NCBI RefSeq assembly: GCF_004770745.1
Contig: NZ_RQGD01000023.1
Location: 76,198-140,197, forward strand
Length of the DNA stretch: 64,000 nucleotides
Direction of reading: 5' to 3'
Origin: Leptospira ognonensis
Lineage (GTDB): Bacteria > Spirochaetota > Leptospiria > Leptospirales > Leptospiraceae
Part shown: positions 18,598 to 29,774 of the stretch, piece by piece
Numbering within the stretch: position 1 is the stretch's first letter
How the letters are laid out: the number at the start of each line of letters is the position of its first letter
Program-made: the position numbers and the translations under genes
Notes under the pieces: generated by a model
What the model was told of the DNA's origin: nothing
Seen by the model: only the letters and a program-made list of their open reading frames with translations
Databases searched by the model: none

Positions 18598-19686
18598 GTG
18601 ATACTTGTAGTCGGATCAGGCATCGTGGGTTCTTGGGTGGCCTACCAAATTAGCAAAATTTCAAAGGAAGATGTGGTTGTTTGCGATTACGCGGAACATC
18701 GAGGCGATGGGATCAGCGGAAGAAATTCCGGAGTTCTACATTCAGGTATTTATTATCCAAAGGAATCAGAAAAACTAAAACACTGTCTACGAGGTTATCA
18801 TCTAACACTCGAATTCCTAAAGGAGAACCATATACCTTTTGATCTTTGTGGAAAATACATTACCGTTGGAGGAAACGGAGATCTTTCTCACAAATCAGAA
18901 AAATTACATTTATTATATGAAAAAGCACTTCAATATGAAATCAATGAAACGAATCTCATTGATCATCTCGAATCTATTCATCCCTTTTTAAAGGGGAATT
19001 TGGCACTTAACATACAAAAAACAGGTGTTGTTGCCGTTCCTGAATATTTGAAACGTCTTTGGGAAATGTGTGAGGCAAGCGGTGTTCTTTTTCTAAAAGG
19101 TAAAAAATGTAGCATAGAAAATGGATCTATCTATTTAACAGATGTTCAGGATGGTAGCAAGGAGCTTGCGGAAGTATCTGGTTTTGTGAATGCAGCAGGT
19201 TTGTATTCTGACGAGATCATAAGGCAAGCTGGGAATCATCAGTATGAAATTCGTCCAAATAAGGGTGAATACTTTAGACTAAAGAAAACTTTGCCATTAC
19301 AGAAGTTAGTTTACCCCCTTCCTGAAGAACATAGCACAGCTCTGGGAGTACATTATACCTTCCATTTGAACGGGGAAGCCTATGCTGGTCCCAATTCCAA
19401 TTGGTCTAGCAGTAAAGATGACTATAAGATGGAAACACCAAGGGATGCCTTTTATGAATCTCTTTGCAATATCACTAATTATTATAAGGAAGACGATTTG
19501 AGTGAAGGGTATGTAGGACTCAGGCCACGTCTTTTTAAAAACGGTAGCGCTCACACAGACTTTTTAATCGAACAGCATCCAGTAGATCGTCCTTGGCTAC
19601 ACTTACTAGGGATTGAAAGTCCTGGTCTCACTTCCTCTCCTTCCATCGGAGAAGAGGTAGCAAAACGGATTCAGTCCTTTTTGTAA
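18598..19686 (+). CDS. lhgO: LhgO-type FAD-dependent oxidoreductase
   Basis: This 362-residue DAO-family flavoprotein starts at GTG with TAAGGA upstream. It has the FAD-binding N-terminus ILVVGSGIVGSWVAY, then RNSGVLHSGIYYP, the hallmark of L-2-hydroxyglutarate oxidases, and a C-terminal LGIESPGLTSSPSIGEEVA loop that closes on the flavin. LhgO oxidises L-2-hydroxyglutarate to 2-oxoglutarate at the membrane, passing electrons to quinone. The exact substrate is inferred from the motif. The 3' end overlaps the convergent metzincin-like lipoprotein by 16 bases. Confidence 0.82.
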   Translation: MILVVGSGIVGSWVAYQISKISKEDVVVCDYAEHRGDGISGRNSGVLHSGIYYPKESEKLKHCLRGYHLTLEFLKENHIPFDLCGKYITVGGNGDLSHKSEKLHLLYEKALQYEINETNLIDHLESIHPFLKGNLALNIQKTGVVAVPEYLKRLWEMCEASGVLFLKGKKCSIENGSIYLTDVQDGSKELAEVSGFVNAAGLYSDEIIRQAGNHQYEIRPNKGEYFRLKKTLPLQKLVYPLPEEHSTALGVHYTFHLNGEAYAGPNSNWSSSKDDYKMETPRDAFYESLCNITNYYKEDDLSEGYVGLRPRLFKNGSAHTDFLIEQHPVDRPWLHLLGIESPGLTSSPSIGEEVAKRIQSFL

Positions 19687-20363
19687 AAAACTCCATTCAC
19701 GTCCACTCTTCGTAAAAAGCGATTGTCCGTTGTTGTGCGGCTCGGAAAAAATCCTGCTTCCACGTCGGGTTGGGCACTGATGCTTTTTAGCTTTTGGATG
19801 TCTTCATAACAAGCCTGCATGAATAATTGGTGTCCGCAGCCAAGCAAATGGTAACCTTCATGTACGAGGGTGGATTTCGGACTCGTGAAGAGGAGTTGTA
19901 ACGTGGAGATGTATTTAGCTTTGATGTAACCTCTCGTGTTTGTATGAGTTTCAACAGCTCCTTGCATCTCAAGCTTGATTCCAATACCTGCAAAGATTCC
20001 TAGAGTGAAAAATTCATACAGAAGGTCCTTCCACTGTCTGCCCTTTAAGTATAGAATACGATCACATTCTTTTGTTAAAGGAACGGTATAGAGAAAGGAT
20101 AAAATATCAAATCCAGTGAACCCTGGACGTTCCATTTTCCCCTGATCGACATAAATCGCGCGCAGCGAGTAGAGCTTTAGTTCTTCATTCCAAGCGGAAA
20201 ACAAGGACTCAATCTCTTCTGCTTCGATCCCATTTTCAGAAAGAGTGCAGACTTTGATTTCTCGCATTTGTCCAAAATCCATCGTCTCCCTGATTGAATC
20301 TTCATGAAATCCAACGGTTGTACAATGCATCGTTAGCAGTAAAAAAACAATCGATAAGCGCAT
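19671..20363 (-). CDS. Lipoprotein with metzincin zinc-binding motif
   Basis: This is a 230-residue exported protein. A short signal (MRLSIVFLLLTMHC) ends in a relaxed, spirochaete-like lipobox with His at -1, which is unusual. The middle contains H168-E-G-Y-H172-L-L-G175-C-G-H178, an exact HExxHxxGxxH zinc site as in metzincin and archaemetzincin peptidases. The rest matches no family I recognise, and I could not place a convincing Met-turn. A surface or periplasmic metallopeptidase is therefore an inference from the motif alone. It lies 3 bases downstream of the beta-propeller gene on the same strand. Confidence 0.72.
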   Translation of the reverse strand: MRLSIVFLLLTMHCTTVGFHEDSIRETMDFGQMREIKVCTLSENGIEAEEIESLFSAWNEELKLYSLRAIYVDQGKMERPGFTGFDILSFLYTVPLTKECDRILYLKGRQWKDLLYEFFTLGIFAGIGIKLEMQGAVETHTNTRGYIKAKYISTLQLLFTSPKSTLVHEGYHLLGCGHQLFMQACYEDIQKLKSISAQPDVEAGFFPSRTTTDNRFLRRVDVNGVFYKKD

Positions 20364-20366
20364 GGG

Positions 20367-21692
20367 TTACCAGGGAGTGAGGGGACCTGGCGGGCGCAGA
20401 AAGGATATCTTGTTTCCGCCCGATACGGCAATGACCTCTTTTCCTACCGGATTCGAGGCAAAATTAGACGTACTTAGATTTGATTCCAAACCAACATTCG
20501 AAAAGACTAAAGTTCCCTTTGAGGCATGGATGATATAAAAATCATTAGAAGAATGATTCCCACCAATCACGATGAAATCATTAGAGGCGGAGATGATTTT
20601 TCCGGCCTCTACTTTCGAAGAGATGAAAATTTCCTTTTTTATTTTTAGATCAAACACATGGAATTGAATGTAGCCCGATTCCACACCCGCAGAAATAAAT
20701 AGATACCGATTGTCCGGTGAGATTGATAAACTCCGAATCGTTTGTCTATCTTTTGTGGCTAAATCTTCCGATTCGCTTAGTGGGATAAATAGGACATCGC
20801 CAGCAAGTTTGTTCTCGACTAATGAGGTATTTTTATTTTTTATCATTGTCTGTTCTGTGATTTCTATTATGCGCCCATGTGCAGTTCCGAAGAGTATGGA
20901 TTTCCGATTTTCGGAATAAACAAAGGGCAATTGGAAGTGTGCGATTTCAAATCCTGCAGGTTGGTCCCAGTTTGCTGTTTCTGGATCGCAGGTTAATTGA
21001 TAATCAAGTAGAGCCTTTCCTGATTTCGTATCATAAATGATAAACCGACGATCATAGAAATTAGGTCCTTCCATATTATGCTTGTAAGATGCAAGAATTC
21101 TTTTCCCACCATGGATAAAAACGGCTCGGTCAATGGTCATAATCCAATTCATACCTAATTCGGCTTCTTCCCTTTGTTTTGCTTCTTCTTCCCCTGGAAA
21201 ACGATAATCTATAGCAGCGGTTAAGCTGTGAAATTCGGATTGGATGACGGGAAATGACTTTTGAATTTGCCCATTATCCGTGGACCTCAAAACTAGAAAT
21301 CTTTCCGACGCTTGGATATTTGGATCTGTCTGTCCAAAAGATAAGAACGATTTTCCATCGGGCGAGATATCAAAGATTGCCGGACCATCATATTCCTTTT
21401 GAAACATCATCTTTGCGTTTGCTTTCCAGATTTGTGAACCATCTTTCAACTGGATGCGATATAGATTGAAATCGGTCGTACCAAGTATGATGGACTTGCC
21501 ATCCGGGAGATACTGAAAGCTAAAGATATTTTCTCCGTTCGTATCCAATACCAAACTGTTTTGAATTTGCCATGCGATTTTTGGATCTACTTTCTCGGAA
21601 CGGAACGGGGAATTTTCAAAGTATCTAGAGGTTTCTGCACTGAGCAGGATTGATAATAGTAGAACGATTGGTATTACGATTCGTTTATGCAC
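20367..21692 (-). CDS. Exported beta-propeller (WD40/YVTN-like) protein
   Basis: I chose a GTG at 21692 because the next residues (HKRIVIPIVLLLSILLSAE) form a proper signal peptide. The open frame extends 20 codons further up to an ATG, but that stretch contains a TTGACG box and a TATAAC sequence and reads as promoter. The mature 430 residues are beta-rich with repeated blade motifs such as DISPDGKSFLSFG and LSISPDNRYLFISAG, typical of WD40-like propellers. Function unknown; probably forms a two-gene unit with the metzincin-like lipoprotein. Confidence 0.72.
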   Translation of the reverse strand: MHKRIVIPIVLLLSILLSAETSRYFENSPFRSEKVDPKIAWQIQNSLVLDTNGENIFSFQYLPDGKSIILGTTDFNLYRIQLKDGSQIWKANAKMMFQKEYDGPAIFDISPDGKSFLSFGQTDPNIQASERFLVLRSTDNGQIQKSFPVIQSEFHSLTAAIDYRFPGEEEAKQREEAELGMNWIMTIDRAVFIHGGKRILASYKHNMEGPNFYDRRFIIYDTKSGKALLDYQLTCDPETANWDQPAGFEIAHFQLPFVYSENRKSILFGTAHGRIIEITEQTMIKNKNTSLVENKLAGDVLFIPLSESEDLATKDRQTIRSLSISPDNRYLFISAGVESGYIQFHVFDLKIKKEIFISSKVEAGKIISASNDFIVIGGNHSSNDFYIIHASKGTLVFSNVGLESNLSTSNFASNPVGKEVIAVSGGNKISFLRPPGPLTPW

Positions 21693-21803
21693 AAAATGGT
21701 AGTATGTTATATTTGAAAAATCGTCAAGGAGAAAGTGAATTTTCTGTTTCAAATAGAGGCGCGAACCGTATTTCTTGACTAGGAAGAATTTAAGTTTAGA
21801 AAT

Positions 21804-22550
21804 ATGGATTTAGAAAACAAACGTATTGTCATTACAGGCGCGGCCTCGGGTATCGGTCAGGCGACACTTGCCATGCTCTCCAAGGTAAAAGGTGTTAAAA
21901 TTTTAGCAGCTGATCTTCAAGATAAAGAAATCCAAGTAGCCGATAATATTTATCCTGTTAGATGTGATGTATCACTAGATGTGAACATTCGGAATTTGAT
22001 CAGCAAAGCCGATAGATTCATCGGTGGTATTGATATTTTTTTTGCCAATGCAGGATTTGCGTATTATGAAAGAATTCAAAAAGGCGATTGGGGAAGGATC
22101 GATAGGATTTATAAAACCAATGTGTATTCTCCTATCTTTACCGTAACCTTACTCAACACGGAAAGAAAAGATCCCTTTTTGTTTATCGTCACTGCCTCTG
22201 CGATGAGTCATCTCCCTTTACCAGGTTATGCGATGTATTCATCCACTAAGGCGGCAATACATTCTTTTATGGATGTCTACAGATTTGAATTAAAAGCAGG
22301 CAATCGAATCATGGTTGTCTACCCGATTGCCACTCGCACCCAATTCTTTGGTGCAGCCGGGGAAAGAGTGGCCGTTCCCTTTCCAAGCCAGACAGCCCAA
22401 ACCGTAGCGAAAAAAATCCTTGCAGGCATTCGTTCTGATGCGACTTCCGTCTATCCTTCGTTAATGTTTAGTTTCACTCTCTTTTTTGACCGCTTTTTAT
22501 TTTTCCCTTTGAAAATCTACCAATGGCTGGAAAGTAAAAAAGTAAAGTAA
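21804..22550 (+). CDS. Short-chain dehydrogenase/reductase
   Basis: This classical SDR of 248 residues has cofactor motif TGAASGIG (11-18), NAG in FFANAGFAYYE, the catalytic Ser in VTASAM and YSSTK as the active-site Tyr/Lys pair. The C-terminus ends in a hydrophobic stretch (SLMFSFTLFFDRFLFFPL) that may associate with the membrane. NAD or NADP dependence and substrate cannot be told. It is divergent from the beta-propeller gene and 76 bases upstream of fadH. The stop codon lies inside the 14-base palindrome TAAGGAATTCCTTA. Confidence 0.85.
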   Translation: MDLENKRIVITGAASGIGQATLAMLSKVKGVKILAADLQDKEIQVADNIYPVRCDVSLDVNIRNLISKADRFIGGIDIFFANAGFAYYERIQKGDWGRIDRIYKTNVYSPIFTVTLLNTERKDPFLFIVTASAMSHLPLPGYAMYSSTKAAIHSFMDVYRFELKAGNRIMVVYPIATRTQFFGAAGERVAVPFPSQTAQTVAKKILAGIRSDATSVYPSLMFSFTLFFDRFLFFPLKIYQWLESKKVK

Positions 22551-22623
22551 GGAATTCCTTAAATCAGAGCACAAGGTTGAATATCTTCTTCTTGCCAAAA
22601 TTGAGATTGTATTTTGTGTTTGA

Positions 22624-24642
<2,019 letters not shown>

Positions 24643-24643
24643 A

Positions 24644-24823
24644 TCATTTACATGTTGCAATGGTGCCATCAGTGTTGTATTTCACGCTGGCACCTGATGT
24701 AAATTGTAGATACTTTACTCCATCTACACACACTTCATCGGAACCGAAGTATTTGGCACACCCTCTCGAAAGAGAACCGCAGCCGACCAAAAATAGCGAA
24801 GAGAATAGAAATAGTTTTTTCAT
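24644..24823 (-). CDS. Small cysteine-rich lipoprotein, 59 aa
   Basis: This short gene is easy to miss. The ATG opens MKKLFLFSSLFLVGC, a clear signal peptide with lipobox LVGC (Cys15). The mature part is about 45 residues with three more cysteines (C22, C32, C58) and the segment DEVCVDGVKYLQF, which reads like a small disulfide-bonded domain. The stop lies one base from the convergent fadH stop. No family is recognised. The signal and lipobox make it more credible than a random frame, but expression is unproven. Confidence 0.72.
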   Translation of the reverse strand: MKKLFLFSSLFLVGCGSLSRGCAKYFGSDEVCVDGVKYLQFTSGASVKYNTDGTIATCK

Positions 24824-24873
24824 GGTTTGATCGAATCATATGATAAGAAAAGTATCAATTTTGTTTTTTTAGT

Positions 24874-24902
24874 TTGCTTGCGTGCGAGCACATTACTATA
24901 AA
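24874..24902 (+). promoter_or_regulatory. Candidate sigma-70-type promoter for ndh
   Basis: TTGCTT and TATAAA are separated by exactly 17 bases (4 of 6 and 5 of 6 matches to the housekeeping consensus). They lie about 160 bases upstream of ndh in the divergent region between the small lipoprotein and ndh. The long leader that would result has no obvious riboswitch. Confidence 0.5.
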
Positions 24903-25064
24903 ATTACTCTTTCATAGCTTTGCCCCGTTTTTGACCTAGGACCTGACATCTTCCAACTAGGTGATATGTATCTTTTCACTTTGCCTTTAAGACGAAATCT
25001 TAAAGAAAAGAGAGAAAGGTAAGGTCATTTTACTTTTGCAAGCTTCTAATGAATAGAGGTAAAA

Positions 25065-26330
25065 ATGAAAACCAAAAAGAAGGTGATTGTGATCGGGGCA
25101 GGTTTTGGTGGACTGCAGGTGGTTCATACTCTTGCCAATCGGAAAGACTTTGAAGTCATCGTTATTGATAAAACGAACCATCATTTGTTCCAGCCTCTTT
25201 TATACCAAGTGGCAACGGCCGTCCTCTCTCCTGCAGACATTGCGATTCCTACTCGTTCCATCACGACCAATTATAAAAATGTGAAACTCTATATGGCGCG
25301 TGTGGACAAAATTGACTTTGAAACTAACGAAGTGTATTTCGGAAATGGGAAGGAGACCTATGATTTTCTTGTGATCGCCACCGGCGCTCAGACAAGTTAT
25401 TTCGGAAATGAGGAATGGAAAAAACACACCTTTGGGCTGAAAAATTTAAAGGATGCGCTAGCGATTCGTCGGCAGATTCTCCTTTCTTTTGAGGAAGCAG
25501 AACTTTCTGGCGATCCCGAAAAGATTGAACAGATGTTAAATTATGTAATCATTGGAGGAGGTCCAACTGGGGTTGAACTCGCAGGCTCAATCGCTGAATT
25601 ATCCCATAATATTATCCGCAAGGATTTTCGCATCATTGATTCTGCAAATACAAAAGTGACTCTCATAGAAGCAGGTCCCCGTCTTCTATCCAATTTTCAT
25701 GAGGACTTAAGTGAGTTCACGAAAAAGAAATTGGAAGAGCGTGGTGTTGAAATTTTACTTAACTCACCTGTTAAGTCCATTGATGCAGATGGTATCGAGC
25801 TTACGAATCGAAAGATAAAATCAAAAACTGTAATTTGGGCAGCAGGAGTCGAAGCTGCAGGGATCACACGTGCTCTTCCCTTTTCCAAAGACAGGTCAGG
25901 TAGGCTCATTGTGGACGGGTATTGTCGAATCAGTGAAAAACCAAATGTATATGTCATTGGTGATGCCGCCAGTTTTTCATATAACATGAAACGTCCGTTA
26001 CCTGGTGTTTCTCCTGTGGCGATGCAGCAAGGTAGATTTGTGGCATCCTTTCTTAGAAATGGTCTCGATGAATCAAGGATGCGACCATTTACTTATTTTG
26101 ACAAAGGCAATATGGCAACAATTGGTAGGACCGATGCGGTTGCAGAGTTTTCCATCTTTCGCTTAAAAGGATTTTTTGGATGGATGGGCTGGCTATTTGT
26201 CCACTTGGTCTACCAAGTTGGATTTAAGAATAAGATGAGCACACTTCTGAGTTGGATTTGGAGCTATCTCACTTTCCGAGCGGGGGCTCGTCTCATCCAA
26301 GAAGAAATCAATGAACCGAAACAATTATAG
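25065..26330 (+). CDS. ndh: Type II NADH:quinone dehydrogenase (NDH-2)
   Basis: This single-subunit, non-proton-pumping NADH dehydrogenase has 421 residues. It has an FAD site VIVIGAGFGGLQV near the N-terminus, the NDH-2 marker HHLFQPLLYQVATAVLSP, an NADH-binding NYVIIGGGPTGVELAG, and VYVIGDAASF in the second FAD contact. The C-terminal part with hydrophobic segments (FFGWMGWLFVHLVYQVGF) provides the membrane anchor, as in rotenone-insensitive enzymes. A good ribosome site (AGAGGT) precedes the ATG. Confidence 0.93.
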   Translation: MKTKKKVIVIGAGFGGLQVVHTLANRKDFEVIVIDKTNHHLFQPLLYQVATAVLSPADIAIPTRSITTNYKNVKLYMARVDKIDFETNEVYFGNGKETYDFLVIATGAQTSYFGNEEWKKHTFGLKNLKDALAIRRQILLSFEEAELSGDPEKIEQMLNYVIIGGGPTGVELAGSIAELSHNIIRKDFRIIDSANTKVTLIEAGPRLLSNFHEDLSEFTKKKLEERGVEILLNSPVKSIDADGIELTNRKIKSKTVIWAAGVEAAGITRALPFSKDRSGRLIVDGYCRISEKPNVYVIGDAASFSYNMKRPLPGVSPVAMQQGRFVASFLRNGLDESRMRPFTYFDKGNMATIGRTDAVAEFSIFRLKGFFGWMGWLFVHLVYQVGFKNKMSTLLSWIWSYLTFRAGARLIQEEINEPKQL

Positions 26331-26460
26331 AATTTAATCTCGTTAGGTATAAAAGAAGAATCCCTTGAACTTGCAATTCGGAGGAGGAAAATCCCTTTAC
26401 AAAGTTCAGCAATCAGGGGATAAAACAGTGACGACATAAATTGAATCCAAAGGAAACCGT

Positions 26461-28164
26461 GTGAACTTACTAAATCCAAAACTTGAAAAATATGCTCATT
26501 TAGATGAAAAGTCTAGAAATTTAATGTTAAAAACGATAGAGTTTTTTGAGAAGAAGGGCAAACAGAAAATCCTAAAAGACGACCATGATAAAGTTTGGTA
26601 TGCCGATTTTCTCGAATTTGTAAAAAAAGAAAAGGCTTTTGCGATCCTCATGACACCGAGTGGATATGGGGCAAGTGACTCTCGTTGGGATTCCAATCGA
26701 ATCATGGCTTTCAATGAGATTCTTGGTTTTTATGGACTCTGCTATTGGTATACTTGGCAGGTTTCCATGCTAGGTGTCGGACCTATATGGATTAGTAAAA
26801 ATGAAACCATAAAAAAGAAAACTGCTAAATTACTAGAAGATGGTGAAATTTTTGCCTTCGGACTTTCCGAAAAAGAACATGGTGCAGATTTAATCGGTAG
26901 CGATATGATGCTGATTCCGAATGGTGATGGAACCTATAAAGCAAGCGGAGATAAATTCTATATAGGTAACGGAAATAAGGCGGCAATTGTTTCTACATTC
27001 GGTAAAATGTCAGATACCGGCGAGTTCGTATTCTTTGGAGTCAATTCGCAACATGAAAAATATGAGTTAAAACCAAATATTGTTACATCTCAAAACTACG
27101 TGGCTGAATTTGAACTCCATGATTATCCGATCACCGAAGATGATATCATTTCAAAAGGAAGAGCGGCTTGGGATACTTCACTTGCGACGATTGCCTTTTG
27201 TAAGTTCAATTTAGGTTGGGGCAGCGTTGGAATTTGCACACATGCTTTTTATGAAGCCCTCAATCATGCATCTCATAGAAGACTGTTCAATCAATATGTA
27301 ACTGATTTTACTCATATCAAACAAATTTTCATGGATTGTTTTACTCGTCTAACGGCCATGAAACTCTTTTCGATGCGTGCAACGGATTATATGCGGACCG
27401 CCTCAGCGACGGACAAACGATATCTCCTTTTTAATCCTATGGAAAAGATGAAGGTCACCACACAAGGGGAAGAGGTTGTCATTGGTCTTTGGGATGTGAT
27501 TGCGGCAAAAGGTGTAAACAAAGACGCTTATTTTGAATTGGCAATTCGAGACATTCAGATGCTACCAAGACTTGAAGGTACTGTCCATGTAAATATGATT
27601 CTCATCATGAAATTCATGCAAAATTACTTTTTTAAATCTGATGATAGCTTGCCTGCCATTCCAAGAGTCTATGATACCAAGGATGATACGTATCTATTCA
27701 ACCAAGGAGCGACAACAAAAGGATTTGATAAAATTGTTTTCCATGACTATAAGAAAGCATACGATCTCTATCAATTGCCAAACATAGAAGTATTCAAAAA
27801 ACAAATTGAAAAGTTTAAGGAGTTTCTTGAAAAAGCCGCGCCAAGCAAAGAACAATCGGCTGATCTAGGTTATATGCTAACTGTCGGAGAAATCTTTACC
27901 TTGGTCGCCTATGGTCAATTGATTCTAGAGAGTGCAAGTCTCGAGAAAACAAATGACGATCTAGTGGATCAAATATTTGATTTTTTAATTCGCGACTTTT
28001 CTAAATTTGCAACACAACTATATTCTAAACCGTCGAGCACACCCGTGCAACAGGAAATATGTTTAAGGATGTTGCAAAAGCCGGTTCCGAATGAGGAAAG
28101 GTTTCACCGTATTTATAAGGATCAGCTTCTAACTTTGGCTGATACTTATGAGATGAATGCATAA
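26461..28164 (+). CDS. Acyl-CoA dehydrogenase family protein
   Basis: This 567-residue flavoprotein starts at GTG. It shows the FAD/acyl-CoA fold: FAFGLSEKEHGADLIGSDM in the middle domain and RLEGTVHVN near the C-terminal helical domain, where the Glu is in the position of the catalytic base of the family. It is longer than ordinary acyl-CoA dehydrogenases (about 380-400) because of a C-terminal extension of about 150 residues, as in the FadE12-like or long-chain groups. It is likely to work in beta-oxidation with fadH. The next gene overlaps its 3' end. Confidence 0.88.
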   Translation: MNLLNPKLEKYAHLDEKSRNLMLKTIEFFEKKGKQKILKDDHDKVWYADFLEFVKKEKAFAILMTPSGYGASDSRWDSNRIMAFNEILGFYGLCYWYTWQVSMLGVGPIWISKNETIKKKTAKLLEDGEIFAFGLSEKEHGADLIGSDMMLIPNGDGTYKASGDKFYIGNGNKAAIVSTFGKMSDTGEFVFFGVNSQHEKYELKPNIVTSQNYVAEFELHDYPITEDDIISKGRAAWDTSLATIAFCKFNLGWGSVGICTHAFYEALNHASHRRLFNQYVTDFTHIKQIFMDCFTRLTAMKLFSMRATDYMRTASATDKRYLLFNPMEKMKVTTQGEEVVIGLWDVIAAKGVNKDAYFELAIRDIQMLPRLEGTVHVNMILIMKFMQNYFFKSDDSLPAIPRVYDTKDDTYLFNQGATTKGFDKIVFHDYKKAYDLYQLPNIEVFKKQIEKFKEFLEKAAPSKEQSADLGYMLTVGEIFTLVAYGQLILESASLEKTNDDLVDQIFDFLIRDFSKFATQLYSKPSSTPVQQEICLRMLQKPVPNEERFHRIYKDQLLTLADTYEMNA

Positions 28165-28588
28165 GCAAACGAAAATGGATCTTCAAAATCCGATGGTGGC
28201 AGAGGTATATTTTAACTACCCTGTTGCCATCAGGGAAAAGCTACTCCAACTGCGTGCATTGGTGCTTTTGGTTGCTCGTCAAACCGAAGGTGTTGGTCGG
28301 ATTGAGGAAGGTTTACGATGGGGGGAGCCTAGTTTTTTGACAACAGAATCAAAATCTGGAAGTACGATTCGTGTCCATACAGTCAAGAATCATCCAAATC
28401 AATATGCAATGTATTTTAATTGTAAAACTGATTTGATAAACAGGTTTCATCAAAAATACCCCACCAAACTAAAATTTAGTGGGAATCGGGCAATTCTGTT
28501 TGAGTTGGATGAGGAAATTCCATTAGAGATCGTAAAGGAATGCATCACCGAAGCATTAACTTATAACCTAAAGAAATCCAAAAAATGA
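28157..28588 (+). CDS. DUF1801-domain protein
   Basis: This 143-residue protein has the DUF1801/YdhG-like pattern: EEGLRWGEPSFLT, then NQYAMYFNCKTDLI and GNRAILFELDEEIPLEI. Members are small iron-chaperone/frataxin-like or uncharacterised proteins, so no role is assigned. Its ATG overlaps the preceding stop; a second ATG six codons downstream is possible. The end is five bases from the convergent acyltransferase. Confidence 0.8.
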   Translation: MHKQTKMDLQNPMVAEVYFNYPVAIREKLLQLRALVLLVARQTEGVGRIEEGLRWGEPSFLTTESKSGSTIRVHTVKNHPNQYAMYFNCKTDLINRFHQKYPTKLKFSGNRAILFELDEEIPLEIVKECITEALTYNLKKSKK

Positions 28589-28592
28589 GTTT

Positions 28593-29705
28593 TTAAATCG
28601 TACTTATTTTAGCAGAAGATTCAAAAATAGCATCCAATTTGTTTAAATGTTTGGTCAGTTGGTTTTTGTGATACAATACCAAATTTTGTTTCTTTAAGTG
28701 ATTCATAGATTTAGGAATCGCAGTGAGTGCACCTAAAATTTTTACTTTGCTTTCAGAGAGTTCCACATATTTTAATTTTTGTAATTTTTCTAGCACGAAC
28801 TCTAACGGTTTCGTGTCTGTCAGTTTGCGAAGTTCAGAGCCCACTTTTAATTCAGGATGTAACTCCATGATTTGATTTTTAAAGTGCATCAGACTCTGTC
28901 CAAATTTTTCAATCGAAAATTGAGAGGATTCTTCCCACTTTAAAAGCAGATAAGAGACTAAATTTCCAAGTGTAATGGCATAGGTTCCGCCAAGTTTATC
29001 TTGAATGATTTTTGTAACCGCATCGGAATTTTCTTCTTTAGTGATTTTGAATGGTGCCCCGTATGTGATATGAAGTTTGGCTTTTTTAAAGGATAGAGAA
29101 TCGTAGGTGAGGTTGAAGGAGTTGAATTGGATATCTTCCACTTTGTTTTTTAGATAAAAGACTCCTTTTTTGATCAGATTTAAATAACCGTCTTGGTTGT
29201 AGGTTCCCTCCGGAAACATAAATAAATTTCTACCCTTATCGATGTTCTCAACTAGAGTATTCCACTCAGCATCCACCGTATCTCTCAGTTCCCCTTTTTT
29301 TAAAAGCTCTCTTGAATTGTCACGGAACGGACGTTTTATCGCCATGCAACCGATGTATCCAAGAAGAGAGGGAATGATATTTGATTTATCAATGAGGCTC
29401 AGGAGTAACCTGGTCAAACCTTTCGATCGAAATTCCTTAATTAGAAAGCCTTTTCTCATAATGTCCTCTCGAGTCGGAATCGTCATTTTGATTTGAGGCG
29501 ATAGGCGGGTATAAACAATGGCCAGTGCCGGAATGTCCGTCTCAGAAACATGATTTCCAATGATGGCTGTAGGATAAGGCGAAATCAATGTCTTTGATTC
29601 ATGTAGGAAGTGTTCCTCGACTTCGGAAAAAAAGAGATTTCCCGATTTTTCTACAAGGCGAATGAGAATGTTGTAGGCGAGTGTGGCGTTTTTGATATCA
29701 GTCAT
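28593..29705 (-). CDS. PlsC-like acyltransferase
   Basis: This 370-residue protein has a PlsC/GPAT-type domain. Motif I is NHVSETD (His52, Asp57; HX4D), and motif III FPEGT is at about 164-168. The C-terminal 150 residues have no clear domain. These enzymes transfer acyl groups to glycerol-3-phosphate or lyso-lipids on the inner membrane. The unusual C-terminal extension makes substrate assignment uncertain. The gene lies downstream of purU on the same strand. Confidence 0.8.
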   Translation of the reverse strand: MTDIKNATLAYNILIRLVEKSGNLFFSEVEEHFLHESKTLISPYPTAIIGNHVSETDIPALAIVYTRLSPQIKMTIPTREDIMRKGFLIKEFRSKGLTRLLLSLIDKSNIIPSLLGYIGCMAIKRPFRDNSRELLKKGELRDTVDAEWNTLVENIDKGRNLFMFPEGTYNQDGYLNLIKKGVFYLKNKVEDIQFNSFNLTYDSLSFKKAKLHITYGAPFKITKEENSDAVTKIIQDKLGGTYAITLGNLVSYLLLKWEESSQFSIEKFGQSLMHFKNQIMELHPELKVGSELRKLTDTKPLEFVLEKLQKLKYVELSESKVKILGALTAIPKSMNHLKKQNLVLYHKNQLTKHLNKLDAIFESSAKISTI

Positions 29706-29774
29706 AAAGTTCTAAAAAAGGAAAAGATACCAACTCCTTTGAGTCAAGACTTTCTGCTTCCATAGAATGAAAAA

